From Thelephora terrestris (lineage: Eukaryota; Basidiomycota; Agaricomycetes; Thelephorales; Thelephoraceae): 64,000 nucleotides of DNA. Shown piece after piece: positions 43,401 through 54,368 of the stretch (within the stretch, counting starts at the first letter, position 1; each line of letters begins with the position of its first letter). The stretch covers positions 558,001-622,000 of the forward strand of contig WIUZ02000003.1 in assembly GCA_015956445.1 (NCBI GenBank), in the 5' to 3' direction. The notes under the pieces are model-generated. The model saw nothing but the letters and a program-made list of their open reading frames with translations, made no database searches and was not told the origin of the DNA. The translations under genes and the position numbers were made by a program.

Positions 43401-44078
43401 CTCGCACTTTTGATTCCATCCCCGGTTCCTCACTGGTTCTCGAGTCTCTTGTAGTTTCTGAGGTATGTTCTACTGTTAGAGCTACCGAATGACGGAAAAT
43501 TGAGAATATGCGGTCTCAGGAGGAGGACCTCCGGTGCACCACGGCTGTGATGGTGGCGTGGGTGTCGACATCGAGTGCATTTGGTTTAGAATCGGCCGGG
43601 AGGCCAACGAAGCTGATGAGCTCCCTTTGGGATGTCTCGCCATGCCCAAGTTCGTCCTTGTCTCTCGATGGAGGATGCATAATACGCGAGAGACGTGGAT
43701 AGTGCATGTGAAGATACCTGGTGAACGAATCGATTGAGCCTCGCCACCTTATCTGATCTCGATGCCCTTTTCATGATCCTGACCCTTTAACCGCAATATT
43801 TGAACGCTTGAGCGATGATGTATGCGCGCGAATGCAGCGATGAATGTCGGTGTCAGTCCTTGAGTGGCCCCTAGACCACCGCCGCAGGTGACTGGCGAAC
43901 CAACCCGTGGAATTCGGACGCTTGTAGAGCCATCTTCGAGGAGAGCAAGGATGTGACATGTTGTTGGAAGTAGAGCCTCACCCTGCAACGAATAGTGGGT
44001 CGTTTGGCGCAGCGATCTGACCAAGGAACGCCCAAGGCCAGCGCCAAAGTTGATTCTTCCTCATCGCTTGAAACCGTG

Positions 44079-45308
44079 ATGTCGAATGCTCGCTTCCCAC
44101 AAGAAATCATCGACCACATCATCGACATCCTCCGTCACCAACCGAGAACGCTCAGCCAATGCTGCCTCGTCTCTAAATCATGGGTTCCGCGCACCAGGAA
44201 ACACCTTTTTGGTACGATTATCGTCAGGGCCCGCGCTGACCTCGCGGCATGGGACAAGGCATTCCCGAACCCTCTCGACTCCCCCGCATCTTACACCCGT
44301 TTTCTGGGCGTCGGTCACACGAGGGTCGTTGCGGCGATTTTAGAAGACTGTGGTTTGATTAAGCCGTTTTTAGGTGTCGTACGATTGGAGATCTGGAGCC
44401 GTATGAGACCTACCGTTTTCACTTCCCTCAACGCAACTTCTTACCATCCTTGAATCTCTCTGCACAGTTACCGGAACCCTATCGCCCTCAAAAGTGTTTA
44501 GGATCATCTGTTCCCTCCCCTTTCTCGAAGACCTGGGCATAACGTGTCACAGAATAGGCAGCTACGATCACGATGATATCCCCCTACAATATCCAGCCTC
44601 CCCACCTTTGACTGGGACCCTTGAACTTTGTTGGGCTCGAGGGATAGAGGCCACCGCGCGCCGATTGTTGAACCTGCCGAACGGCATACACTTTCGGAGG
44701 ATTGACTGCAGGTGGTATTGCGAATATGACCTTAGGTGGATACAGGCGTTGGTGGACGGTTGCGCCCACACCCTTCAGTATTTTTGTCTGCGTTTCAAAC
44801 TCAGTTCCTTGAGTGAGTTCCACTGCTCCGGCTCCTATTATGGAACCAGTATTCGACCTGATTTCCTCCTGTCGTAGTCACGTCGCCGGTGGCTTGCATC
44901 AACTTCTCTAGAGCGACGAGACTCAAAGCGGTGGCGTTTCAGCTCGAAGATCTGAGTGACGTATCGGCCGTCATTGCACTCAAGACTCTTACTTCTGACC
45001 ATAGAGACCTCCAGGAGATCACGATCTGCCTCCCTCAAGTTGACTCTGTCTACGACAGACAAAAGACGAGAGAGGTTCACAGGCAGTGGGTGGACCTTGA
45101 CTTCTTTCTTGCTCGACCATGGAAACCGGACGCATTTCGTGCCTGGCTGATATACATGACGGGGGAAGAGAAGGAGGTGTGTGAGCTTGCAGGGTGGTTG
45201 TTGCCGGAGATGACGAAGAGAGGGGTAGTCGAACTGGTAGCATCTGGACGAAGCTCTGGTGTTGACCGGCATCTACACAATAGTATATGGCAACAATCGA
45301 AGGTATAA
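44079..45308 (+). CDS. F-box-like protein E
   Basis: Three exons: 44079-44400, 44468-44812, 44878-45308. Introns 44401-44467 (GTATGAG..CACAG) and 44813-44877 (GTGAGT..CGTAG) are both phase 1, as in gene C. Exon 1: FPQEIIDHIIDILRHQPRTL, CCLVSKSWVPRTRKHLFGTI. Exon 2: VFRIICSLPFLEDLGI, PPLTGTLELCWAR, RRLLNLPNGIHFRRIDC. Exon 3: VACINFSRATRLKAVAF, HRQWVDLDFFLARPW, AGWLLPEMTKRGVVELV. Intact. About 330 bp of its 5' flank (43745-44078) recurs at 52932-53247 before a frameshifted paralogue. Confidence 0.82.
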
Positions 45309-45427
45309 CACCTAGCCGGGTTAGCCATCAACGTGAGAGACGTGGATAGTGCATGTGAAGACACACGGTGAACGCAGAGCTGGGAGGAATCGACTGAGCG
45401 CTACCTTCTCTGATCTCGATGCCCTTT

Positions 45428-45664
45428 TCATGCAGGAGAGTTGAGAGGGTTCGGAAATGCCCTTTGCCACCTCTCGAGGACAGTGGAGGAGCCGAGCCTA
45501 ACCAGGCCGAAAAGGTATTTCCTGCTGCCTTGAATCCACGATCTAGAAACAACGAAACATTGTCTTAGGGTTTCGGGTTTCTCGTGTGAGTGGTTGAGAA
45601 TGTAATCCGTGACGTCTTGTGGGAGGTGAAAATTCTCGAAGGGGTGTGTCTCAGATCGCCGCAT
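45428..45664 (-). pseudogene. F-box-like gene, 5' fragment
   Basis: Reads LPQDVTDYILNHSHEKPETL, QCFVVSRSWIQGSRKYLFGL, WQRAFPNPLNSPA, and stops where exon 1 of the family would continue. No downstream exons are present. It lies tail-to-tail with gene E, whose 3' flank is at 45308. Confidence 0.7.
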
Positions 45665-46019
45665 GGAAATCGCGGCCCACGTCAAACACCCCTTTGGAAA
45701 CCATATGATATGGGGACCGGCAACCCGCTGCCAATCTTTGGCTCCGCGCGGAATTCCCACACATTCAGTTGGGGTCGCAATTTTCGATCCCATTTTTCTC
45801 CAGGGCACCGCCAGCTACAACAATTTTAAAAACATATATCGCGAGTAGGTACAACAGACTTCAATTCGGTGACGAGGTTTCTGTAGAAATTATTCCAAGA
45901 AGTAGAAATTGAACTCTTCTTCGAAAACTCTCCGATCAAGTGATCGACCTCAGGGAAGAAACCCGCCCGCTCAGGGGTGTAAGCATAACTTTCTTTTTGC
46001 GCAATGCCCCCACTGCCTC

Positions 46020-49000
46020 ATGTCTCCAAAAAAAAGAAAACGACACTCCGAAGCCCAAGTCCGCCACAGTGCTCTTCTTCATAAGTCGCAAAACGACCCT
46101 CTCACGTACTATGCTACTTCACTGGAAGAGGTGGCCAGCACGGCTGAGAAGCAGAGGGAAAGGGCTCGTCTGGCTGAGGTAGATGCAGAGCACAACAGAA
46201 AGGCGTTAGCCAGAGCACGGAACCAGGTGTGTTTTCGGGCAAGCACACATGAGATAGATTATGAAACCAGACTCACAAGGTCACTACGCTTCGAGAGAAG
46301 CTGACTTCCAAGGAATTGACGGCAGACACGTTATCCCGGTCACTCAATAGCAAAGAAGCAGAGCTGCGGGAGTCCGTTGAACATTGTTCTAAGTTGGCTG
46401 AAACGGTTGCTTTGCTTCATCAAGACGTCTACCGGTTGAAGAAGAGATGCGATCGAACTGATGATATACGTTCCCGAGCGATTGAAAAGGCGGTCGACAG
46501 GGCCAGAAGGTGTTTCGAGACCGCCAATACAAGGCGAGTCAAACGTCCTGATGGTCAGATCGAGGACTGGGTCCGTGACCTCGTTGTTGAACTTGTCGCT
46601 CTTGACGGGGTCCCAACCACAAAAGTCCCTCAAGTAATTGAACGAGTCCGGTGTAGTTTTGTTCCAAAGGGGGACGGCGATGAACACGATGGTCAAGCTG
46701 GAGGTGATGACAAAGAACAGAAAATCAGTGACCGTTCGGTCCGGCGGATGCTGGTTGAAGCATATGTCAAGGCATTTCTGCGTGCAGCGGAGCTCTTTGA
46801 CAAAGCACCCTGTTAGCGTTGTAACTCGTGTTTCGTGATGAACGAAAGCTAACCTTTGCTTGTATAAAAGCTTGGACTGCAAGCGGTGACAGTACATCCT
46901 ACAAGGGTATCAGCATTGGATCTCACTTTTCCACCTTCCCCCCTGTCCCCTTCAAGGAGAATGTTGTTGGCGTGACACCCGGTGTACCCTGCCGCCAATT
47001 CATTGCTACTACCCGAGAAGTCAATCACAAAACTTCTACCCAGTTCGAAAATTGGCTCACTCTCTTCGATGATATTGCAACGACCCATAACAACAGCCCA
47101 TCTGGAAGCAAGAAACCTATAACCCTCGACGAAATCATTCGAAAGGTGACTGGATATACAGGCGACCATGCGGCGGACCAGAAGAAGCTAGCAAAGGAGT
47201 TCTGCGAACAAAAGCGGGAGGCGGTTGTGAGGGTCCATGGAAGAGAAGCGATGCGGGCGAAGCCGTCGGAGGAGGTAGAGGAGGTGATGATGGAGAAGTT
47301 TCTGGGGGCGTTGAATGGGATGGGTGGTTGGGAGGGCTGGGAAGGCACGTCATGGGAGGACCAAAAGCAGTTTTTGGAACAACTCGTCGAAGAAACACGG
47401 CGCCACTTTGGAGAGCTTGATCTTGCCACGTTGCCCGAGCCGGAGCGCCGTATTGAACTTCTTTTTGCCCGGAGCTGGTGTGCGATGCATAAGGACCTAA
47501 ATACATTCAAGGCCGGGGCAACACATCTAGGAAGATTTTGGAAGGAGGAGAGTTTGGATGGACCTGTCAAGCTGCTGAGCCGAGATCAGGAGAAAGCAGA
47601 GGCACTTGCAGCCCAGGACGATACTGACAGTGACTTGGAGAATGCAGTCGGTGGAGCGGTCAAGCTGACGAGCCTTATTGGTGCCCTTGTAAACAACAAA
47701 GACGAGGGGAAGGGATGTTCCGAAGAGTTTCGGACGTACACGTTTACTCGCCTTGGGAAAGTGATCGCCTATCCAGACACATCCAACATTCGGTATCAGT
47801 GTTATGGGGACGCGGCCGCCGAGATAATCCGACACGCAGATCTGTATGCTGACTTCGTTAACCAACATGGGATGAAGAAGAAGGGAGCAGCAGGACCAAA
47901 CCATATGGAGATCAACATTCTGAAAGGCCTCGGGGATCCAACAACAATGACGGAAATAGCTGTCTTGGCCCTCTATCACGAGTCAGTTAGCAAGCCGTAC
48001 GCAATGCAGGTTCGTGGAGTCATCAACGAGAACAAGAATGCTCTCGACCTCGGGCCACTACATCATGATCTGGAGACCCACTGTGATACGATAATCGGCG
48101 AACCATCGCTCTTGATCGGCGATACCGTCTCGCACACGACGGGGGCTTTCTATAGAACCCCATGGAATCAGGACACGGTCGATTGCATACGATCTCGCCA
48201 AAACCAACTACCTCACCTTGAACACGCTCTCGTTGCATTCTTCAAAGGTGCCCGAGAAAAGTGGCCGGCTTTCACAGAAGAATTCCACCCCAATTCAGAA
48301 GCTTCTCAGTTGACAGCCGAAGAGAAGGCGTTGGCGTTTCGTTCTCTGACTAACGACCACAGCGAAGGAGCTGGTGCAATGTGCAAGCAGTGGTCAAGAC
48401 GTGCGCCCACGATGACAACACACCAAAGAAACGCACGTGTTCAGGTACAACTCAGTGGACCTGGGCTCCTTGAGTTTAACCATAGTCTTGGGCAAGAGGA
48501 TCTCGCCTTCACCCGTCACAGGGCAAGAGAGATAGATGCATCAAAACTCCCACTGAAGGAAAGGCAAGCCCAGGCTACAGCAGACGACGAAGCAATTGCG
48601 GAGGAGCAGAAGAAATCTGAGGATCGTGTCAGGCGAAAGGAAGCAAGGGAAGTTGAGGAAGCCGAGATGATTGAGGATTTCGTACCTATCCTTGATCTCG
48701 ACAAGTTCCGCTCACTACCGGCATCACTCCCCTCGAACAACTTTCTCAGGCGGCAGTTGGTCTGGCATCGGGTTGTATGTGGCGATGATAGTTTGCCATC
48801 AGGGTTGTTCAAAAGCGTAAAGAAGGAAAAGATGAAGAAGCTGGTTGTGGAGGCTTTGCAACGTCACGATGAGACGGCGCGGGTCGATGAGACGGCGGTC
48901 GTTGAACACGATGTGTTGATGGCGGACAACACCGGTGAGATGCCAATGTATACGCAGGCGAGGATCGATGATCCAAACGTACACAAACACAGCTCTCATC

Positions 49001-50041
49001 TCTGATGATTCCGAAAATGAGCTGGAGCTCATTGACGAGGTCGGGTTGGGCCCGCAAAACGTCGAGCACCTCAAACAGCCCCCCACAGACCTTGTTCGTA
49101 GTCATTTGTACTCTTCCTCAACCTTCTGACTCGCTAACTTAGATCACACCGGTCTACAATTTTGGATGCAGATGGGATGCCACCGACTACTCTTGCTCCT
49201 ACGACTGTGTCTTCATGACTTTTGCCTGGGCTTACTTCCATGCCACTGAGCATTGGAGGACGACGTGGACAGGCCGGTCCGCGGCAGCAAAATCGCTTTC
49301 GCGCCACTTCAAGTCGATCCTACATGCCATCGAACGTCCGGCTGACCATGGGCCGGCTCCGCAAATCCCTGCCTTATTTTCGCGTGGATGCAACGCCTTC
49401 AGAGACGTGCTTTCGGAGCAAAACCCTGTGATGTTCAAACGTCACGGCGAAGTCGATGCTTGCTTGGCCGACATTCTTCACTCCCTCTCACACGATGATC
49501 TCCCATCTCGATATTCTCTGTATTCTCCTCTTGCGGTGGCCGAAACTGCAAGATCAAGGTCAAGACACCTGCAGGTGCACCTTATATGTTGACCCCCAGT
49601 GTGTGGGCCTCAATCACCCATTCGGAAAACGCGCCGCATTACGAGTCGCTACAGGAGTGGGTCACCCGGTGGTTCGATCAGAAGGCATCATCCTTGCAGC
49701 GTGTTTGCGCGGGCTGCGGTGCAGAATGCTTGTTGACCCGCTCATTTCTACAGCCACCCTGGATCTGGTTCGAGATTTTCGTCGAGCAACCACACGTCGT
49801 GACACCCGCCCTCGAGTTGGTATTTTGGTCACATACTTACCGGCTCGCTGCGGTCATATATGGTAATGGCCGCCATTTCGTTTCGCGCCTCAGCACTTCT
49901 TCGGGCGTCTGGTGGAACTATGACGGCCAAGCCAACGGCGGCAGGCCAAAGGCAATTGCACCTATCTGCACGGGATTCAACGTTCTGGGGTATGGACATG
50001 GATATATAGCGAATGCATTGGTTTACTGCTTGACGTGTTGA
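46020..50041 (+). CDS. Transposase-like protein with SAP-like and C19-peptidase-like regions
   Basis: ATG 46020 opens with a nuclear-localisation-type MSPKKRKR. Exon 2 (46280 on) is a coiled coil (LTSKELTADTLSRSLNSKEA). The core exon has SWTASGDSTSYKGI, GDHAADQKKLAKEF, RSWCAMHKDLNTFKAGATHL, GAVKLTSLIGAL, YPDTSNIRYQCYGDAAAEII, TEIAVLALYHESVS and NDHSEGAGAMCKQWSRRAPT. It then has a SAP-like FLRRQLVWHRVV..GLFKSVKKEKMKKLVVEAL. After introns at 48935-48992 and before 49143 comes a domain with Cys box WDATDYSCSYDCVF, zinc-type CGGRNC, and His box YRLAAVIYGNGRHFVSRL with WWNYDG, like ubiquitin-specific (C19) peptidases. A one-base frame change near 49497-49510 interrupts this last domain. The core belongs to a family repeated across mushroom genomes; an RNase H-fold transposase is inferred. 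Confidence 0.65.
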
Positions 50042-51125
50042 TAAACTTTGCCATTCATGCAATATATGCTATCTCTTCCATTCCAAATGCATGCTGTGTG
50101 AATATTTTGTCCTACGTGTGTTCGCTCAGCAACTTATATCTGCTTTTCGACCTTGAGTCTGGTCGCCGATCGTTGTGGTGGATATGTCCCGATCTCCGGT
50201 CATAACACGGACATAAGTTTGCACGAGAGATGAAAATCTGAGAAAAAATTATCTCCTCAGCCTGACACAAGGCTTTTGGGGAGTCGTAAGTGTGATGTAA
50301 GTGGCAACCTCAACTATGATGAAAATATCAATATATATAACATCGCAACCCCCAAAGAAGGCTACTTCTTTTGCAACCACTTCAATGAGGTTCTACATAA
50401 AGTATTAGGTTTTGAAAAAATCGCCGTCACCGATAGATGCGCGGTTGCATCGCGTGGCAATTCCGGGAAGTTAGTCTGGCATCCTCGCCTCCGTTGTGCT
50501 CGAAAACAGGGTATCATACCTCTCACTCAAAATGAATTTCACATCCGGCCGCAGGACCAAGGCGGGTTGCCGGTCCCCATATGATAGGCCGCCGCAGCAC
50601 TCGATCAGCCTCACGCATACATTGACCTCTCAAAATGTAAATGGTGAGTGCTGCACATATCAACTGTGATGAGCAAGTGCTGACTGTTCTCTTCGTGGCT
50701 TCGTAGGTTCACTTCACCGATTCACAACCGTTACCACTACTGAACTTCCTGCCTTTAGCACCAACCCAAGGTCGTTAAACTCAATGTCTTCAGGGCCACC
50801 GGCCATCCGTGATTCTTCCACACATAGATGCATCTCGGACCTATTCTAGCACGCTCAATCTCGCTTCGGAACCATAAAGTCGAACACCGAAATTTCTGAC
50901 CAGCAAACGAAGAACATTTAGGTCGTCAGGTTGTCGCTTAACCCATGATGTTTAGGCCGCGGCGTGAAGTTGGTGTCTGGGTTCAATGTTTGCACTGGGT
51001 GACACAGCGACACTTTGAGAGTCGTCTCCCAATTTGATTCTAAGATAATGTCGAGACCATTGCTGACTCTCTCCAAGGGACTACTACATCAAGCTCCAAG
51101 ACCTGTCAAGCATGCATTGATGTTA
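50042..51125. other. Intergenic stretch, no gene seen
   Basis: AT-rich to mixed sequence after the transposase-like gene. It contains CGATCAGCCTCACGCAT(A)CATTGACCTCTC near 50600, also found at about 43180 upstream of gene C, another trace of F-box-locus duplication. No coding sequence supported. Confidence 0.4.
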
Positions 51126-52331
51126 TCATATCCGACGACCTCGAGACAAATCACGCGCACCCACCATCTTGACTATTCCTCTCCTCGTCATCTCTGGCAA
51201 CAAGCTCCCTATGAAATCACGTGCCTCTTTCTCCTGTTGTTCTGTAAGGTAGATGGCCTGCGTGTGAATTGCATGCGACTCCCAGAGTTGAACGAGAACA
51301 CGGTCAAAGTCCATCCACCGGTCGAGAAAGGTTTTTCCAAAGAAACCTATGGCTTCGCCCAGAAGAGCAGGGTCCACAACAGGGATGAAGATTGAGACCT
51401 TCTTGAACTGTGTGTGTTTGGACGTGATGGTCTTGAGTGCTACGGTGGTCCACACGTCCTCGGTTTCTTCGAGAACGAAGATCACCTCTTTCAGTCTTAT
51501 CGCTTTAGAAAGATTGATTGAAGCATTTCCTAGATTCACCAGCACAGACGTGAGCGCCAATCTGTCACCAGTCCATACGGAAAACCAAAGGGACAAAACC
51601 CACCGAGGTACATGTCCACGATCTCGATGCACTCGAGGGTATCGACGCACTTCTCCACCAGAGCCCTGACCCATCGAATATCATCCTCACAGTTCCATGT
51701 GCACACAAGTTTCCGAAAACGAACGCCACCCGGTAGTTCCAACAGTTGGTGTGTGATGGATTCCAACCTATTCATACGAAGTTCAAGGGTTCCAGTCAAC
51801 GGCGGTGAGGTTGGAGGGCGGAAGGCGGCGTCATTGTCATCGTTTTTGCTGAACTTGCAACTTGCTGCCTCCAGGTCCTCAAGAAGGGGGAAGGAGCAAA
51901 CAAGCTTGAAGAGGTCAGAACGGATTCCAGAAACTATGCGGTGAGATTTAAGAAGCAGTCGAAGGAAACAAAGGCGCAAAAACCCGCACCATACACCGTT
52001 AAGCGCACAATGTTGGAAAACACCCGGATCCAACTACTCGCTTCTGAAACTGCGGCAGGGATGACTTGTGCACGACCGATGTGCAGAAAGCGGGCATAAT
52101 GTGCAGAAAGCGGGCATAATGTGCAGGAGAGTCCACAGGATCCGGGAAAATATCTTTCCAGGCCTCGAGGTTTTCAAGAGAAAGGAAGGAAACTTTGTGG
52201 AAGAGGTGTTTTCGAGCGCGTGGAATCCATGATTTGCAGACGAGGCAACACCTTTGTAGTGTTCCGGGTTCATTGTGCAAGAGGTCGACGATGTAGTCGG
52301 ATATTTCTGGCAGGAGGTGAGAAGATGACAT
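51126..52331 (-). pseudogene. F-box-like gene D, frameshifted by a 20-bp tandem duplication
   Basis: Exon 1 from 52331: LLPEISDYIVDLLHNEPGTL, CCLVCKSWIPRARKHLFHKV, FPDPVDSPAHYARFL. It then meets a perfect 20-bp tandem duplication (52081-52120) that shifts the frame. With one unit removed on paper the frame runs on as AAVSEASSWIRVFSN, matching gene C (EEASWIRAFSN). The second exon (VSGIRSDLFKLVCSFPLL, SPPLTGTLELRMNR, QLLELPGGVRFRKLVCTW) and third exon (GNASINLSKAIRLKEV, FLDRWMDFDRVLVQLWE, GSLLPEMTRRGIVKMV) are intact. So this allele has a single disabling change and decayed very recently, or the duplication is an assembly artefact. Confidence 0.75.
52081..52120. repeat. Perfect 20-bp tandem duplication inside F-box gene D
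   Basis: GTGCAGAAAGCGGGCATAAT occurs twice in a row, followed by GTGCAGG. Twenty is not a multiple of three, which explains the frameshift in gene D. Confidence 0.95.
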
Positions 52332-52379
52332 CCGGGGCAGACACTCGACGGCTTTGGTGCCAGTACTCAGACATCAAGT

Positions 52380-52880
52380 CACTGGGGGCAGGGGCACCTG
52401 GAACCGGTGATTACATCTTGATTACATGGTGAGTTCATGTGCACTTTTCAATGATTGTAATCGCCGATTCCAGGTTGATTACATTTCAAATGTTACCTTG
52501 ACATGTAATTCAGCTGTGCCCACCAACTCCATCTGAAATTTCCTCATAATGTTCCCAAGCAATGTTTCCTGAATGTGCCCACTGGGCAAATTGTGAAAAC
52601 ATCTCATGTTTTTGAGCGCATTCAGATTACATCTCGGACGATTGAAGAACATGTTGACTACATTGCAGTATCATTTTTGCCAACAGGTAAAAAACATCTC
52701 AGAAACATTTGTAGAGAACATTTCAAATGTAATTGGTGGACATTGGCTGGATTACATGTCAAGGTAACATTTGAAATGTAATCAACCGGGAACCGGCGAT
52801 TACAATTATTGAAAAGTGTACATGAACTCACCATGTAATCAAGATGTAATCACTGATTCCAGGTGCCCTTGCCCCCAGTG
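52380..52880. mobile_element. Palindromic MITE with CACTG ends, 3-bp TSD AGT
   Basis: Left CACTGGGGGCAGGGGCACC and right GGTGCCCTTGCCCCCAGTG are inverted copies (one base inserted). The inverted similarity continues inward (GATTACATCTTGATTACATG; GTAATC-rich) to a centre near 52630. AGT flanks both sides (52377-52379; 52881-52883). It shares only its outer 10-16 bp with the MITE at 9067, so the two are separate families probably moved by the same CACTA-type enzyme. It sits about 50 bp upstream of the start of F-box gene D (promoter region). Confidence 0.9.
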
Positions 52881-53247
52881 AGTGGTTCACCCATGCTGGC
52901 CCAGTGAACGAATTGATTAAGCGCCACCTTAACTGATCTCGATGCCCTTTTCATGATCCTGACCCCTCAGTGACGATATGTGAACACTGGAGTGATGATA
53001 TATGCGCGCGAGCGAAGCGAGGAATGTCGGTGTCAGTCCTTGAGTGGCCCCATGCGTTCTAGACCACCGCCGCAGGTGAGTGGCGGACCAACCTGTGAAA
53101 GTCCTGACGCTCGTAAAGCCGTCTTTGAGGAGACCATCGGTAACACAATGGCCCAAGGACGCGATGGATATACAGTCGTAACCTGACCAGGAAACACCCA
53201 AGGCCAGCGCCAAAGCGGATGGTCTTCACTCATCGATTGAAACCGTG

Positions 53248-53730
53248 ATGCCAAATGCTCGCCTCCCACAAGAGATCGTTGACTATATTATCGACCTCCT
53301 ACACAACCAATCCAAAAAGCTTAGACAATGCTGTCTCGTCTCCAGATCATGGGTTCCGCACACCAGGAAACACTTTTCGGTATGATTAGGTTCAGGTCCT
53401 CCGCTGACCTCACAGCATGGGAAAAGGCGTTTTCGAACCCTCTCGACTCCCCCGCATCTTACACTCATTGTCTTCGCGTCGATTGCGCGAGGATAGTTGT
53501 GGCTGTTCCAGGAGAGTGTGGTTGGATTCAGTTGTTTTCAGGTGTTGTACGATTGGAGATCTGGAGCTGTATGAGCAACCTACCGTTTTCACTTTCCTTC
53601 ACCAGGTCTAACCATTCTTGAATTTCTCTGCGTAGTTTTTGAAACCCTATCACCCTCACAAGTGTTTGAGCTTTTTTGTTCCCTCCCCTTTCTCGAAGAC
53701 CTAGAAATCACATGCTATAAAGCAGCCGGC
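53248..53730 (+). pseudogene. F-box-like gene, frameshifted and truncated copy of E
   Basis: ATG 53248: LPQEIVDYIIDLLHNQSKKL, CCLVSRSWVPHTRKH, then one base is missing (CACTTTTCGG; expected CACCTTTTCGG-like) and a TGA follows. The other frame continues GMIRFRSSADLTAWEKAF, then the intron GTATGAG..GCGTAG and LFCSLPFLEDLEI. Homology ends near 53730. The 5' flank is a duplicate of that of gene E. Confidence 0.75.
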
Positions 53731-54173
53731 CCTCAATAACTTCAAATCCAACCCATTTTCTGTGTTTTGTACAGGTGTATCCAGGCCCGTCTGCCTTGTG
53801 CGAACACAATGGTACTGGGAATTATAAGGCCGCCATTGCAGAACTGATCACAGGGGGAGAAGTAGAACAGAGACGAAGCCTCGCCCTGATCCGAGCCATA
53901 CGTGTTGTCGAACCTCTCACCGCGGGTATTTGGCCACATGATCAACATCTTACGCTCCAAAATTGCGGTCCCATCGAAAGGTATATACGAGACGGATTTC
54001 GTACAACATTGTGCAACGATCAACGGCGGAGATGTTGGAACCTGGGGGATGCTATCACTGGGCATACCATGTACAGGTCTTCGAGAAGGGGCGGGGAACA
54101 AACAACCTTGTAAAAATGTGCGAGTCCCTCGTGCTGCACACACTGAAGCACACAGCGTCAGAAAATGCCTCGA

Positions 54174-54368
54174 TCAAATTGTCTCTCCCACAACCGCGGC
54201 AGTGATCACCTCTGCGTCAGCGATGGAAATAGAGCGGGTGTGGTGTCCAGGCGAGCAGACAGGATTCGGAAACATCCGTTTCCAGGCCCTGAGGTCAGCA
54301 AATGGAAGGTGACTTCGCCGAACAAGGATTTTCGGACACGCGGAACCCATGATCTGATTTCGAGACAA
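54174..54368 (-). pseudogene. F-box gene relic
   Basis: Reads RNQIMGSACPKILVRRSHLP, LRAWKRMFPNPVCSPGHHTR, SIADAEVITAAVVGE: the end of exon 1 of the local family in eroded form, related to the relic at 43239-43400. Confidence 0.55.

Noticed and set aside
46828-49005. Treating the 725-codon frame as a separate gene from 46020-46816
   Set aside because: An intron (GTTAGC..AAAAG, about 46814-46871) joins them in frame, and the first residues of the long frame upstream of the acceptor are not part of the conserved core.
50276-50584. 102-codon frame starting MGSRKCDVSG
   Set aside because: No ATG at its start, no family resemblance, no splice structure, AT-rich non-coding context.
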